Source: Strongylocentrotus purpuratus (lineage: Eukaryota; Echinodermata; Echinoidea; Camarodonta; Strongylocentrotidae). Taken from it: a stretch of DNA of 64,000 nucleotides. The stretch spans positions 5,339,214 through 5,403,213 of the forward strand of contig NW_022145609.1 in assembly GCF_000002235.5 (NCBI RefSeq), read 5' to 3'. The position numbers and the translations under genes were made by a program. This document shows positions 51,501 to 64,000 of this stretch, piece by piece. Numbering within the stretch: the stretch's first letter is position 1; every line of letters begins with the position of its first letter. The notes below the pieces were generated by a model. That model was not told where the DNA came from. It ran no database searches and saw only the letters and a program-made list of their open reading frames with translations.

Positions 51501-53095
51501 ATAAAGAAATTCAAAAGAATGAAGGAAAAGAATACCTTCCCGATTCCCAATGGGGCAGTGGTTTATTTCATCTGCTGGTAGTCACAAGGATGTTAAATCC
51601 TCTGCTTTAACACAGAGTTACCACTCTCCTGGCTCGCAACAGACAGTTTCATCTTGATCATTTATTACAACATGAAATGGAAAACATACATGTAGTATTT
51701 TAAAGGAAAAAACATATCTTGAGTAATGAACATTTTTTCTGATGCATTTTTACTTACAATTTTAGCTTTCCCTCCCCTATTCCTTTCCCTAATATGAAAA
51801 TTGAAATATTGAATATTCTAACCCTATAATTCACCTGTCTTTGATAAGGTAGGCCTTGCATAATATTCTTCAGTGTTCCCTTTATTTTGTTACAATGCTA
51901 AGTAAGTAATTGAGAGATTTCTCTGTGTGATAACACTCCTTTACAAACAAAAACCTAATACACAATGTTTAATACCTCTATGTAACAATCATCAACATGC
52001 CATGATATAAATATCTATTACATAATTTTCCAACAAAACTTTGAAATATAATCATACATTATAAACTCTTCAGATTTCCCTAACACCACTGCTGGCATTC
52101 ACAACAGTTATCACAATAATAAAAGAATTTCATACCAAATATCTAAGGTAACTCAAATATATCTTGCTTTGAGTACTGAGTTATTTCACTTTTATATATA
52201 CACTGATTTCTTTTGTTTGACAATACAACAATATTCTGTTTCTCAACTACACTTCTTTCTAGCTGCATCTCATCACAGATATGCCGAGGTTATACTCAAC
52301 AAACATGCTCTATCTAGACACAAAGTTAGAAAAAGACAAATCTGTCAAAAGACATGTGGAATGGTTGGTTATTACACATGAAAATATGAAAGATGATCTC
52401 ATCCTCATTTTGGCTTTAATAACTTGAAAACACAAAGCCTCCAATAGTGGTAGAGGCATAAAACTAATCTCAAATTTGAGTAAAAATGAAGTCTTTGATA
52501 TCTCTTCCAAAGAATTTTTTTATCTTAAATTATTTTTAATTCACAACCACTCATTGAGAAATGTACCAGTGTTCATATGCGAAAATGGTGTATTTATACA
52601 TGAAAATAAAACAGGTTGTCCTTAACTTGGCCTTCAAAAAACAAGAAATGTTTACTTAGAAGTGATTCTGCTAGTTTTGGTCACAATACAATAGAAAATT
52701 AGCAAATGCTTTGTCTCAATTACTGCTTAGTCAACATTATGCATATACATATACATCTACATTGGGGTTTCCTGACATGACAATAGTTGCATCAGTTGTT
52801 TTACAAACAGGCATAACTATGAGTCTTTATTCATAACACATTTCAAGTTCTTCAAACCTTTGAGGGTTTTTTCCTACGGGAAAGAAATGAAGAAAAAATT
52901 GAGCATGTTTGTTTCGTCACGATATTCACAGGAACGTGATGGTAGAAAGTCAAAGATTATTTTGTCATAAAACATTTTGATGAGAGCATATATATCAATT
53001 AGTATGACTTGTTCACTCACTGTAGGACATACTTTGACATGGGGTTCCAACATTTAAAATATACTTGTACAGTCAAACCTGCCTATAGTGGTCAC

Positions 53096-53400
53096 AGAGC
53101 TGCCAACCTTGTGCGACCCAAAAAAGGAATCATGAAAGACAAAAAAAAAGGAATTTCAAGCCAAAAAAAGGAATTCATAAAAATGAAACTTACAACCACA
53201 CGCGACACACTTCCAATGCAGAAATGTTCATTCATCATGCGGTTTTTTCAATACAAGCAGGTAATTTATTTGGTGGTTATTTTGGTATTATCGGCATTTC
53301 ATTTTTTGAAATATTTTTCTCTTTTTAAAATTTTAAAATTAGTTTTCTATTGAATTTGTGATCAAATCACCATTTTAGGGCTGTTGTTTGACGTGCGGTA

Positions 53401-53447
<47 letters not shown>

Positions 53448-53547
53448 AAATTATTAAAAGACGTATTTTATGAAGAAAAAATGTAATACCGTAATTTGGA
53501 GGAAAAAACGTAGTAATTCCGGCAAGAATGGAATGGTTGGCAGCTCT
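53096..53547. mobile_element. hAT-like non-autonomous element with 8-bp target duplication
   Basis: The ends AGAGCTGCCAACC and GGTTGGCAGCTCT are exact inverted repeats flanked by GTGGTCAC on both sides (53088-53095 and 53548-53555). The interior has three aaaaaaggaat repeats and a ~45-base poly-A run (53402-53446). It lies 0.3 kb past the V-ATPase stop codon, possibly within its 3' untranslated region. Confidence 0.8.
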
Positions 53548-53868
53548 GTGGTCACCTACATGTACAATGTCTCCCTCTGGTATAAAAAAACGTAGAACCT
53601 GTCTAGAAAGCCCTCAGTGGCTATTTTTCTATTTGTTTCCCTTTTGGTGGCAATTTAGTTAACAGATATGACTGTACCTGCTTTTAATGTATGCTGATAA
53701 TAAATCTACAGTATATTTGTTGCAACACTTTAATGTTGATGAAATAGGGATGATCCAGTGCTTGCACCTTTTCAGATTGAAATAAAATTGTTGGTATGGC
53801 TGAACTGATGCATACTATGTTTGCCCTTTTGATGAGTCAATAAACCATCTCTATCCTAACACTCAGCT

Positions 53869-53907
53869 TTATGCTGTACTGTCAGTCTTGAAAGAATATT
53901 TGCTGGC
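53869..53907 (-). CDS. ATP6V0B: ATP6V0B exon 7 (last coding exon)
   Basis: 39 nt ending in TAA. Encodes [12 protein letters not shown], aligned with the short (T)S-[RK]-x-K-x tail of the family after ILQ. The acceptor cttacaatacag is preceded by a (CT)n tract on the minus strand (53921-53935), an ideal polypyrimidine tract. Confidence 0.72.
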   Translation of the reverse strand, partial: ASKYSFKTDSTA

Positions 53908-56900
53908 CTGTATTGTAAGAGAGAGAGAGAGAGAGAAATAGAGAGATAAATGTTCAGCTTAGAACTGACGACAAACTGCATGTAAATTATAAACATTTGT
54001 ATTGACTCTAGCCCCACACTTTTTGCACAATATGAATTCTGAAAACGCTTGAAACAGAGAGGAGGCAGTGCCTGTGCCTGATAAAATCCTGAAGCTGGCG
54101 CTCCTTAGTATTCCTTAATGGATAATTTTGTAATTACTTGTAAGCCCAATTTTGCCATGACATCACCTATGCCCACACAAATTTCACTTGCCTTTAAATG
54201 CACTGAAATTTGTGAGCATGATCTTTGGTAATTTGTATTACCAGATAGGTACACTCATGTTGCCTTAAATACCAAACCTACTTCAGGTAACATGATATAT
54301 ATTTCTTAGGGTTGCAGCACCTAGTATTAAAATCAGATGCAACTCTCATGCAGGAATAAGAATTGAAGCAACTTACCTGTAAAATACCGACGATGACGCC
54401 AAACAGACCAATAGCGCTTCCAAAGATCTCAACGATGAGGACCTTCACAAAGAGACTAGCATTCTGGGCATCAGCTAGGGCCGCTCCGCTACCCACAATG
54501 CCCACACAGATACCACAGGCTAGATTGGTAAAGCCTACAGTCAAACCAGCACCAAAGATGGCATAACCTGAAGAAGAGTTTTAAAAGAAGATATCATAGT
54601 CACCAATATGTCCCATATATACACTATGAACATGGTGGACAAAGAAAGCGGACAAAATATACAGTTCCTCATTCTATCCTCAACAAGTGACTTGATTCTG
54701 GGCACTTGGACACATATTGTTCTTCCCCTATCACCAAGGAATGATAGTTCATAGTATGAGCTCCTTGAATATAAACATGTAATTAAATGTAAATAGTGAT
54801 ACAGATAAGCCCCAAATTATTTGTCTGAATTATTATCTTTTAAATCACATCCAAATGTACATAACTTACAAAGTACACAGGACAAGCTGCTTCTAAAGCT
54901 ACTTCACACAAAAACAAATTAAAGTTACTCTTACACTTTCAGCAGCGAGGCTCCAAAGCTTTGGAATAACCCTACGCTTAGAAATAAGAAAAGCTTCAAT
55001 CATCAGTTGCTGTCTTCAAAGTTTCATTGAAAATGCACTTGTTTTCAGGAGCTTTTGAAAAGGTTTTTTTATTGCGTGTCTGTGAAGTAGCATTTATTTT
55101 TGTTTTCATCACAGGGCAGTCGAGTATATTAGTAGCTGCGCTATACATTTATCTATATTAATTAAAATGTAGCGAGGTTCTCGCCAGGAACTTGTTTATT
55201 CTTGGTCCAAACCGAGTGAAATATGTTCATCCACAGATTTGACATATAAGCCAGTAGACCAACTGCGCATTCTTACCTGCTAGATAATTAGCAGCCACCG
55301 TCTCTTCTTTAAGTGGATTGGTTCCAAAATCCTTGACTAGACCCGAGAGGACGATGGCCATGATGATTCCGTAGATGGCCACAGCTTCACAGAAAATAAT
55401 GCTACATTGAATGATGACACAGAAAAATAAAGTCAACACTGTATTCTTAAATTTTAAGTGAAGGTTGAGTTCTGGTAAATGTGACAAATAATTCATGGGA
55501 TTTCTCATTTGTTTTTTTAATTGTACAGTCATAGTACAGTGTCACATGAATAGGGATGCTCTTTAAATAGTTAAATAGACTGTCATCATATTCCATATAT
55601 AACTACAGTTAGTTGTCGTAGTTGGTCCCATAAATCAACATTTACATGCAAGGCTTTTTACTGTATGTTAATTTTGATGAAGATGTTCTCTTCTCTTCTT
55701 ATCGAGTCACTACACAAGTCACGTCCAGTGGTCCACACAGGCCTTGGCACGACGATTCACGGCTACTCAAGTTCTTTGATGAAGATTGAATCAATTTATC
55801 CTTTATATGATTTCAAAACCTAACAATACAAAATTAAGTCTTGATCTACAGTGTACAGTACATGTACCATTCCCAATAACTTCAACGCAGTTTCACATAA
55901 AAAACCTGCAATGAATTTACCCCTCTTTTTTGCAAAACAAAGCAAATGCATCAAAACACACTTTCTTTCATGCCAACACTGTACATGTAAGTAACGACTT
56001 GAATTAAACTAAGCAAGTGCGATCTTTCTGCTTAAAAATTTACATTTCTTTTGCTGACATTTGTATGTGTATATTGTCTCCTAAACAAGAAATACTCAGT
56101 ATGAATCATATTTTCATGTCTCATGTTCATTTTTTAGGACTATTTAGTAATACAATTTCTCCATTATTTGTATACCCATTCCACTTGGTTCACATGGCAT
56201 CCGAGCCAACCAACTATACATGTTAGAAACTGGTTACTAAAAATTCCAATTTATTGATAGAGTACATAAAGATCATGGGTGGTATTCTGGTGGCGCGTAC
56301 TAAGTTAGCGCGCATCAACTCATTTATCCTGTACAGATTATTTTAATCCTTCAATGAAAAGTCTCCAAAAAACTGATTTTGCAATGAAATGGGAAGAAAA
56401 AGATAATGAGTATGAACTGAATTTCCAAAAAGTCTTTGGTAGATTATCTTTGTCATGAATATTGAAGGAGGAAGATGAAACCTAGCATTCCATAGAAGTG
56501 TGAACTAAAATTCTTGTTTAGTCTGGACTTAGTCCCGGCTTAACTTAAGAGAATACCACCCTATGCCTTTATTAATATTATAAATTTCAATATACTATTA
56601 ACAAATTTCAATCCAAACACTTGGTGGATTGATATTAATCAATGTTGTCATTGAATGAGCAATTGCTATACCTAGTCCTTCCTGTGTCGCATACCTATCA
56701 CTTCCTGTTTCAAGTTGAGTTATAGGTAACGTCCTTCCCTTGCTATGAGCATCACATTTCAAATAAGCATGAGTGTAGCTACTGTACATGTGTATACATG
56801 TATATCAATTTCTTTTTAAATTGACACAAATCTCATTCCAAGTTATTCAAATTCATCAATCGACTATCCCTCACATTGATGAGTTTTGTTCATTATGTAT

Positions 56901-58157
56901 AATTGCATGGTCCTCTCACAAGTCTAATAAAGCCACTAACATGGTTGCCCTGGGCAGCCCGTACATGTCAACGGTAGCACCCTATCTCAACTTGCATATG
57001 TATCAATTTATAAACAAACATGTGCTACGCTAAGAACAAGAAAATTAAATAATTTAGTGATTGCATGAAATACAACACTAGATAGTGAGTGATACATGAG
57101 TAAATTCTTTTGTTGTTTCAAGGTTCAATTTTCTGACTTACCTGATAAGATTTTTTGTTCTGATACGTGGAGCTTTTACACCTCCTCCGACTATACTTGT
57201 TCCTGTTGTAAAAATACCCCTGCATAAGGAAAAAGAGTGTAAAACTTTCATTCCAACTTTATTAATAATAATAATAATAATAATCTTTTAAAGTCCACTC
57301 CAAATTTTATTAAGTTAAACCGAAAATGGAAATTCTTTTTGCCCAATTGATCATGAGCCCGACAGCCACTGAGCAGCACCAGATCGACGTTGCTCTATCC
57401 CTTTATTGTTGAACGCCAAACAAGGTAGCAGCAACTCCCGTCTTTTAATGTCCTTTGGTATGACGCGGCCGGGGTTCGAACCCACGACCTCCTGGTTGTG
57501 AGGGGGACGCTCTACTGACATAGCCAACACACCGGTAATCAATCTTAAATCAAAATATATGCCTCATACAATATTGCTTGTTCATATTTAGCCACTGGCA
57601 TATGGCATTATATCCATCGTAAAAAGAATCTGCGCAATTGATTGGTAGATTGCACATCATGTGATGAAATAAACTTCACCCAATTACCATTAGGGGTAAC
57701 ATTTGATGTGACAATCAGTGTACAGCAGTATTATTTATGGTACTGTACGTGGCATATGATATCACTGTTATCACATACAGTCTCTCAACTTCTCAAGATA
57801 AAATTTATTTGTATCTCATCAGTAACAGAATTGGTAAATAAAACATATATATATCTCACCATGCTGCTCCTACGACAGAGAGTGAGATTGATAAACCCAC
57901 ACCAATGTCAGCCCACATGTAGGGCGGTATGGCTAGCAGGAACCTGGTAAGATAAACAACAAAAAAGGTCATAAAAGGCTGTATTACTTAATTAATTATA
58001 ATTGTTGATAACATTGATAACATATAGAAATGACTGGCTATTAATAAACTTTTACTCAAATGAAAAAAAACTGAATGCAAAAAATGCTGGTAATAATAAT
58101 TTGTTATGACCCATGCTCACAAGCAAGAAAAGCAGCAAACTTTAACATTCTCTCGAA

Positions 58158-58191
<34 letters not shown>

Positions 58192-61012
58192 TTCTTTGTT
58201 GTGTGAATGGTAGAGGATAACAGATTTATCAGGGGAGAAATGATTTCATATCAAGGCCTGAACAAAAGTTGACATGAATACAATTTCTTAGTGCACACTG
58301 TGGATGGATTGATTTGACTGATCTAGTCGTAAGCTGTTTTTTTACCTTTATTCACAGTGTATTCAGTATTTAAACTTGCTAAATAAAAATACAGAAGTAG
58401 CGTTTAAAGATGATACCAAGTACACAAGCAGGGAATCTCAAATGTACATGTGAGTAAAATATTTTTAGATGATTCAAAGGTAATCTTGAGGTTTGGTAAA
58501 CCTGCATTCTCAAGAAAAATTTACTTACAGGTTACAGCAAAATGTCAGACATGTACATGTACAGACAGTGTACATGTACATGGCTTGTTTGGACAAACAA
58601 AATGGAAAAAAAACAAAAAATTGGTGGAAGTCATATTCACTGAAAACCATTCATGGGGCCCATGTCCTAGGCTCCTAGCGTTGAACAATGAACTGCAGAC
58701 GGAACTATCTCATTTTCCTCACCTTTTTTGTTGTTGCTCATCACTAATCAGTAATGCATCATACATGTACATGTACATGTACATTTGCCATCAAATTTGT
58801 TTGGCTGATTTCTCGACTATCCAGTCAAGTTTATTTGGGTTCTGTAACTTTGTCTATCTTCAGAACTCAATATTATCTTATGTTACATGTACATCAACAT
58901 ACAGTATCTGCAAGACAGGGTTTGCATGTATGTACTTACCATCCAAAATCTAGTCTGTATAGTTGATCTGTCAGCAGATACCACAGGACTGCAAAGTTAA
59001 TTAAACATGAAAAATAGATTGTCACTTTAAGAATAAACGTTATCAAAAGAATTTCTAAAGTACCACGTCATTGAAGTCAAACCACTTCAACAATATTCAT
59101 AATGCTCACATACATGTATCCGTCACAAGCCGAACATATTTGAAATTTCAGCCAAGGAAAAAAGATCTAGTTTTTAGTTGTGTCAGGAAATGTTTGCAAG
59201 GTACAAAATAATTGAAGGCTATGATGTACTTTTCAACCCTGATGAATTATTATCATTTTCTCAGAAATGTTTGCTCTGTTACGATGTAAAATTACACGAT
59301 AGTTAATAACCTGAGCACAATTTATGAAGCCAGTCTTTGCAAATGAAGAGAGGGGAAACTGCAGGCACACATTGAAGATAATTAAAGCCCAAACATTTCA
59401 AAACTGACCATTGACTGCTCTTTATGAATTCAGATTAAATCTGAATGATTATAAGTCTGAGTTAAATCTTGAACAGACGTGTTTTACATCAAAAGATTCT
59501 GCTCCTGTCTAAACATGAATCAAAGGGACATGAGATGTATGCAGTCAAGATGCTACCTCTCGCCCCTCTGCCTTCCTGGTTTGTTTATTATGAGAAGTAT
59601 TAAGCTAGAGTACAAGAAGATAGACCTGGAAGCTCGACTGCTGCCTCAGCATTCTTCCAGTACATGTATTTGTGGTAAAGGTAAAGAAAAGTCCACCTTG
59701 ATATTTAATTGGTTTTAATAGAAGCACAAAATTAGAGAAACAGTTTAGATCTAGTGCATGTTTATGATTGAATAAAAGAAAAGAAAAAAGTTTGACCTCT
59801 ACTTAAAGCTAAGGTTGACCCATAATGAATTTTCTAAAGTTTGTAGACCTAGTCCTAGACTAATCGTAATTGATCTAATGCAAACTGGCAACTCCACGAC
59901 ATCCATTTTTGAAGACCTTCCATTTTAAAGAATTCATTGATTTACAAACACACTAAAAATAATCAATAAATAGTAGACCTATGCAGGAGTGAAAGAAAGA
60001 ATACTTCAGTCATCATGTCACCATGATCATCGTTTGTGTTGATTCAATATTACAACAAAAAATCAAATAAAGATTAAGAAAGAAGACAATCTCAAGAGAC
60101 AATGTGATTTGATGTGTCACTGTCAGCAGGAGGGACGCTGGTCTGAAAATGAGGATCGTCTGTATAAACGAGGATATGCTCGTAAATGCGGGCAATTTGC
60201 ATCCTAAAAAATAAGGATTGTCCACAGTTTGGCAGACTTTTTTTTTCATCAGCGCTCTGCCTCTGCGGGTGTCGGGTTCGCTAACCGTGCGCTGGCCATG
60301 CGAAAAACAGATTCCGCGTAATAAAATACCCCCAGTTCACCGTCTATTTTTATGGCTTGTCCGTCTTCCCGAGGATTTATCCTTAATAACGTGAAAGAGT
60401 CTGTGCTGCATGCTGCGTAAGTGAGAAATGCACCATGGTGGAGCATCATCACGGAATCCGTTTTTCGCATCGCCAATGGCAATGCGTGGATCGGTAAAGA
60501 TCGCCTGAATTTCACAGACTATCATCAATTTTTAGTACGCAATTTTTCCCCGTTTACAATGAATCGATAGATCTATCCTTCATTGTTTATGCGGACGATC
60601 CTTAACGTTAGATCTAGACTAGATCTATTTATTCTCGGACCAAAAAAGGTTTAACAAATGGCATAAATATTCTCAATTAATAAACACAGAGTCTATAACC
60701 AGATAAGTAACCAATATAACTGCAGTTGCCAAAAAGGCCAAGCAACTGTCTATTATTAGTAGAAATCCTTGTCTATGTTTATGTATGACATGATTATTAT
60801 GAGAATGGCTTTGCAATGCACTGCACTGCGAACACTGTGCAATGCACAGCCTGCGACTACACTGCACAGACTGCCGATGGGCCGGGCACGAACTACCAGC
60901 GTAACAGCGCTTGATTATATGCGACAGAAAATCTGGCAGAGTTCTTACCTATTCCAGTGGCTACGGCGCTCAGTATCCCTAAAATTGAGTACAATCTGTA
61001 GCTGTAACCCAT
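53869..61012 (-). CDS. ATP6V0B: V-type proton ATPase 21-kDa proteolipid subunit c'' (complete, 7 exons)
   Basis: Seven exons join in phase to 209 residues, close to the family's usual ~205. The order is N-terminal helix, then [73 protein letters not shown] and [15 protein letters not shown]. Glu97 in FCEAVAIYG is the expected proton-carrying carboxylate in the membrane helix; Glu180 lies in the last helix. Known role: one copy sits in the membrane c-ring of the V0 sector and helps pump protons into endosomes, lysosomes and other acidic compartments. Only the short first exon ([20 protein letters not shown]) and the last exon are poorly conserved, as is usual for this subunit. Confidence 0.93.
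54377..54567 (-). CDS. ATP6V0B: ATP6V0B exon 6
   Basis: 191 nt, acceptor cttcttcag, donor TACAG|gtaagt. Encodes [38 protein letters not shown] and [19 protein letters not shown]. Confidence 0.94.
55277..55401 (-). CDS. ATP6V0B: ATP6V0B exon 5
   Basis: 125 nt, acceptor tcaatgtag, donor AGCAG|gtaaga. Encodes [20 protein letters not shown] with the essential Glu97, then the lumenal loop [19 protein letters not shown]. Confidence 0.94.
57142..57219 (-). CDS. ATP6V0B: ATP6V0B exon 4
   Basis: 78 nt, acceptor cttatgcag, donor ATCAG|gtaagt. Encodes [20 protein letters not shown] and TKNLIS, near-invariant in the family. Confidence 0.94.
57345..57540 (-). mobile_element. tRNA-derived SINE, third family, minus strand
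   Basis: Read on the minus strand it has A-box tggctatgtcagtagagc and B-box gggttcgaacccc at tRNA spacing, followed by a non-tRNA body. The cloverleaf is not complete, so it is not called a tRNA gene. It lies between exons 3 and 4 of ATP6V0B. Confidence 0.65.
57860..57943 (-). CDS. ATP6V0B: ATP6V0B exon 3
   Basis: 84 nt, acceptor atcttaccag, donor GCATG|gtgaga. Encodes [18 protein letters not shown] and [10 protein letters not shown], a highly conserved membrane helix. Confidence 0.93.
58157..58190. repeat. (AC)n microsatellite
   Basis: About 16 AC units in ATP6V0B intron 2. Confidence 0.95.
58545..58790. repeat. TACATG short tandem repeats
   Basis: Self-complementary tacatg/catgta hexamers cluster at 58551-58585 and 58762-58786. 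The motif is common across the window. Confidence 0.7.
58940..58988 (-). CDS. ATP6V0B: ATP6V0B exon 2
   Basis: 49 nt, acceptor actttgcag, donor GGATG|gtaagt. Encodes [17 protein letters not shown]; the RLDFGWF junction matches the family's R-D-AWF. Confidence 0.88.
60245..60530 (-). other. Segment of bacterial-like composition with an 88-codon open frame, in ATP6V0B intron 1
   Basis: 60249-60515 (minus) encodes an 88-residue frame (core [20 protein letters not shown], ending NPTPAEAER) and overlaps a second 63-residue frame. Base composition is nearer 50% GC with GCG/CGC-rich words, unlike the AT-rich intron. The frame has the look of small hypothetical proteins from enterobacterial satellite prophages, but this is an impression without a search. 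No promoter or intron was seen. Options: assembly contamination, transferred DNA, or a chance frame. Confidence 0.35.
60949..61012 (-). CDS. ATP6V0B: ATP6V0B exon 1
   Basis: 64 nt from the ATG (acagccATGG) to donor GGAATAG|gtaaga. Encodes [21 protein letters not shown], a hydrophobic N-terminal segment. The next exon continues in phase 1. Confidence 0.8.
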
Positions 61013-61842
61013 GGCTGTTATATCTTATATACGATAGAGTAACACAAAATTTCGTCCAGTCTCCAGAACGCCCAAATATCAGTAAATCATGTTCCTTTTC
61101 AGGGCTTGACAGACACAAATACTCATTCCAAAAGAAACATATGACATGACCTCTTGCTTGCACATGACTTCCGGGCTGACCCCCATATGCAATATATAAC
61201 ACAGTAGACAGTAGTACAGTGTGACGAATAATTTGGTCCACCTGATAATTTGGTCCACCTGATAATTTGGTCCTTGATGGCGCTGGCCTTATATGGGTGA
61301 TAAAGATAAAGATATCTTTACAAAGTTATTTGAAAATGTATACCTGACTAAATTCCTACTAGCCGATTGCTATAAAATATCAAACTCTTTCTATATTTTG
61401 TGTAATATTAGGGGTATGGAAAACAAAGGGGGGGGGGGGGGGGTGGGCCGGGGCGGGGGGTAAATATTAGAAAAATTGAAAAACCTTTTGAATCTGCATT
61501 CTGCAATATGATCAGAGGCTTTTTAAACAGTGACAAGGACTAAAATTAGGAATACAAACCGATATATATCGCGCAACCAAGTTTTTATTTACGATATACC
61601 TAAACATATATGCCTACATCAATCATGAAAAGCTGTGTACATTAAACAAACAGATGGTAGGTCGAGAGATTTAGAAGCTAGAGGGTGATGAATTTACATA
61701 GGAAGAGATTGACAGGTGTAAAGAGAAAGGAGGCAATATCATCTTTGAGCCAGAAGAGTACTATAATTAACTCTTTTTGTTTAAGTGTATGAGTTGATGC
61801 ACTTCTGGCTCCAGATAATATACTTGAAATGTTAAAAGGGGT

Positions 61843-61904
<62 letters not shown>

Positions 61905-61907
61905 GGG
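61843..61907. repeat. (GT)n-(GA)n compound microsatellite
   Basis: About 20 GT units directly followed by about 11 GA units. Frames through it are low-complexity. Confidence 0.95.
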
Positions 61908-62464
61908 GGGTGGGAAGAGAGATAGAACAGTACACAATAGGCAAAAGCAAACTTGATAAGGTCACCAACTCTCACATACAGTTCACAACACTCAGATAAA
62001 CTCAAAGAGGATACAAAGAGTAAACCAATCATATTTAACATTGAGCTATAATATATTTAGGCTAATATAATATTCCTCAAAATTAGCTTTCACAAAGATG
62101 ACAATACATGATACTTATGTGATGCATTGAAGTGGCAGTCTCAACTATCTGAGTACATATGCCTACATAAGAAATGTCTCTCAAAATTTTAACATTCTGC
62201 AATATTCAGTGTATTAATTATAATATTTAATGCAATTGCTGGACAATAAAGATATATCAACAAAGGAATGGAAAGGACTATAAGAAGCCCTTACTCATTA
62301 TTTTTAAATTTGTACATTGTTGCATAAATGTATCAGTATCTCCCCCAATTGGGCTAGTTCCTGTGCTTATTACCAAGATTAAAGGAGGAAAAAATTGATG
62401 TAAACCTACTTGAGCACTAGATAATAACCCGCTTCAGAGATAGCACTCGTACAAAAAACCTTCA

Positions 62465-62565
62465 AATATTGACAGTTCTTTTACACTTGGAGACATCCAA
62501 TGTTGTGCATTTTTAGAACAATTACTGCCAAAGTGATTCATGAATGTTTACCCCCTTGTGGTTTA
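62465..62565. repeat. Dispersed repeat, copy B
   Basis: Shares collinear words (cttttaca, ggaga, aattactgccaaagt, attcatgaat) with 31140-31260. Confidence 0.5.
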
Positions 62566-64000
62566 TACCGGTAATTCACGTAGCTTATATGATTATAATG
62601 GGCAATATTATAACATATCAAGATGTAATCTGGATTTCTTAGGTACATGTCCACTATATGTTCTTAAGCACCAAGTAGTTTATTCCACACATAGGCTACC
62701 TGCATTTAACATGTGCATGTATTTCCCAGTTCCATCATCTGCAGTAAGTTGACAGTCAACAATATATGGAGAAAACAATTCAGCTATCCTCAGTGACATC
62801 ATAGGCTTATGAATATGAATCTTTCTTATTAATATTTCCTTTCAACAAAAGCTGCACTATGTACAGTAAGAAAGCTAAAATTGTGTACCGGTAAAAGAAA
62901 AGAGAGTATAAAAATAGAATAATTATCATAATCCTTAAAATATGGTAAAAATATATCATTCATGCAGAAAATTTTTGTTCTAAAAATGTATATGATACAT
63001 TATTACAGAAATGATGAAAAATTTGGAGTTCATCTTGATCCATTGTATATATCAAAACAAAGGCAAATCATATCAATTTTTACCAAGAAAGTCCTATAAA
63101 AACCTCTATTCACATTTAGAATTAAATGTACCCCAGAGGTAGATTTAAAATCATGAAAATATAAAATAAAATGTGTTTTAAATGAAAAAAAACTGTCAAG
63201 TTTCCATGGGAAATAATGATTCATTGACAGAGGCAATTATAGCAGACACTACATCATAATTCACAATATCGCATCAGAGAAAGTTTTTACAAAAACTTAT
63301 TTCTTTGTGCTACAAAATTGTTGAAGAACAAATACCTAGAAATATTTTGTTATGAAATGGTTTGGGTGGATTATAGCACTGGCAAAAAACCTGTCGAGAT
63401 ATAAACCACTCTCATGATAATTACAATAAATAGGTAATATTTTGCTCTCCAATACATGGTCATTTCTATCACTGTATATGAACTGCAATTGTGCTTGAAC
63501 TTGAAGTCAAATCTTGTATATGCTATGACATTCACCATTTACAGAGGAGCATATTACCATCACAATATCATATACACACACATTACAAAATTGACAATAT
63601 TGAACAAATCTACGCACAACCATGAAGGCCTAGACATTTTGTACTTCTTTCTTGCTAGACATCCACTCACACTGCATGACTTAATATGACTTTTATTTAG
63701 ATCAAATTGCTTTTTATCTACTGGGTAACTTACTGAATTCAAGAATAAGAATATATAAATGAAACATAATCAAAAAATGTCTCCCAAAATGATATATCCA
63801 TACTGATAACAACATTGCAAATAATTTAGAGTAAAACTTTCCCATGTCACAGAATAAATAGGTTAAAGTACAATAAAAATTTGAATAAAATAGTTGAACT
63901 ATTTTAAAATAACAGCAAATCACTATGTCATTGTCCTGTGCTACTGATGAGTTAATATCAAATCCAAGTCATGTCAACATGATTGAAATCAGGTTCCTTC

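Larger units (their letters stand above)
46366..53868. other. Gene-poor region between the PLPPR-like and V-ATPase genes
   Basis: No coding exon recognised. Holds inverted-repeat elements at 46688-47000, 48222-48514 and 53096-53547, a TAA/gcgc repeat module near 47186, a C/CT run at 48001-48046 and a GA-rich block at 50480-50600. The right end is presumably 3' untranslated sequence of the V-ATPase gene. Confidence 0.5.
61013..64000. other. 5' flank of ATP6V0B; no further gene seen
   Basis: The ATP6V0B promoter should lie just right of 61012, but no TATA or initiator motif can be assigned. Contents: gataatttggtcc direct repeats near 61229-61275, a poly-G run near 61430, GT/GA microsatellites at 61843-61907 and a dispersed repeat at 62465-62565. 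The rest is AT-rich with no coding signal. Confidence 0.5.

Noticed and set aside
52810..52876. Alternative last exon of ATP6V0B after acceptor tttcccgtag (EKTLKGLKNLK...)
   Set aside because: The exon at 53869-53907 has a better polypyrimidine tract, lies closer and encodes a tail like the family's.

Overview
This window is animal nuclear DNA, most likely from an echinoderm and probably a sea urchin. It is AT-rich, has short exons in long introns with GT-AG borders, and is full of microsatellites, tRNA-headed SINEs and short inverted-repeat elements. There are no bacterial operons, rRNA genes, functional tRNA genes or CRISPR arrays. The species call is an inference from gene content and repeat style.

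Three protein-coding genes can be assembled exon by exon, with reading phase kept at every junction. (1) On the minus strand, from 25044 leftwards and leaving the window, is the ectodomain of a Tie/angiopoietin-receptor-like tyrosine kinase: signal peptide, two cysteine-poor Ig domains, three Tie-pattern EGF repeats, a Thr/Ser-rich linker, a third Ig and nine fibronectin type III (FNIII) domains (19 exons, about 1421 codons visible). Its transmembrane and kinase parts would lie left of position 1. (2) On the plus strand, 36269-42761, is a complete seven-exon phospholipid phosphatase-related (PLPPR/PAP2-like) membrane protein of 372 residues that lacks the catalytic histidines. (3) On the minus strand, 61012-53869, is a complete seven-exon V-ATPase 21-kDa proteolipid c'' (ATP6V0B) of 209 residues. 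The three genes have no evident shared function.

Layout: 1-1855 flank/intron with a 42-bp acidic/Ser-type repeat; 1856-25044 Tie-like gene; 25045-36268 intergenic with microsatellites and a SINE; 36269-42761 PLPPR gene; 42762-53868 intergenic with a GC-rich candidate coding exon (about 46090-46365) and several inverted-repeat elements; 53869-61012 V-ATPase gene, with a bacterial-looking segment in its first intron; 61013-64000 flank with no gene seen.

The most notable points are: a 1.23-kb inverted-repeat element built from 'GGACCAACAGAAACC'-type units that splits an FNIII exon of the Tie-like gene exactly between two codons; an alternating two-type cysteine pattern showing that FN2-FN7 arose by duplicating a two-domain module; four inverted-repeat elements with readable target duplications or flanks; and a ~110-bp satellite-like array in the first intron.
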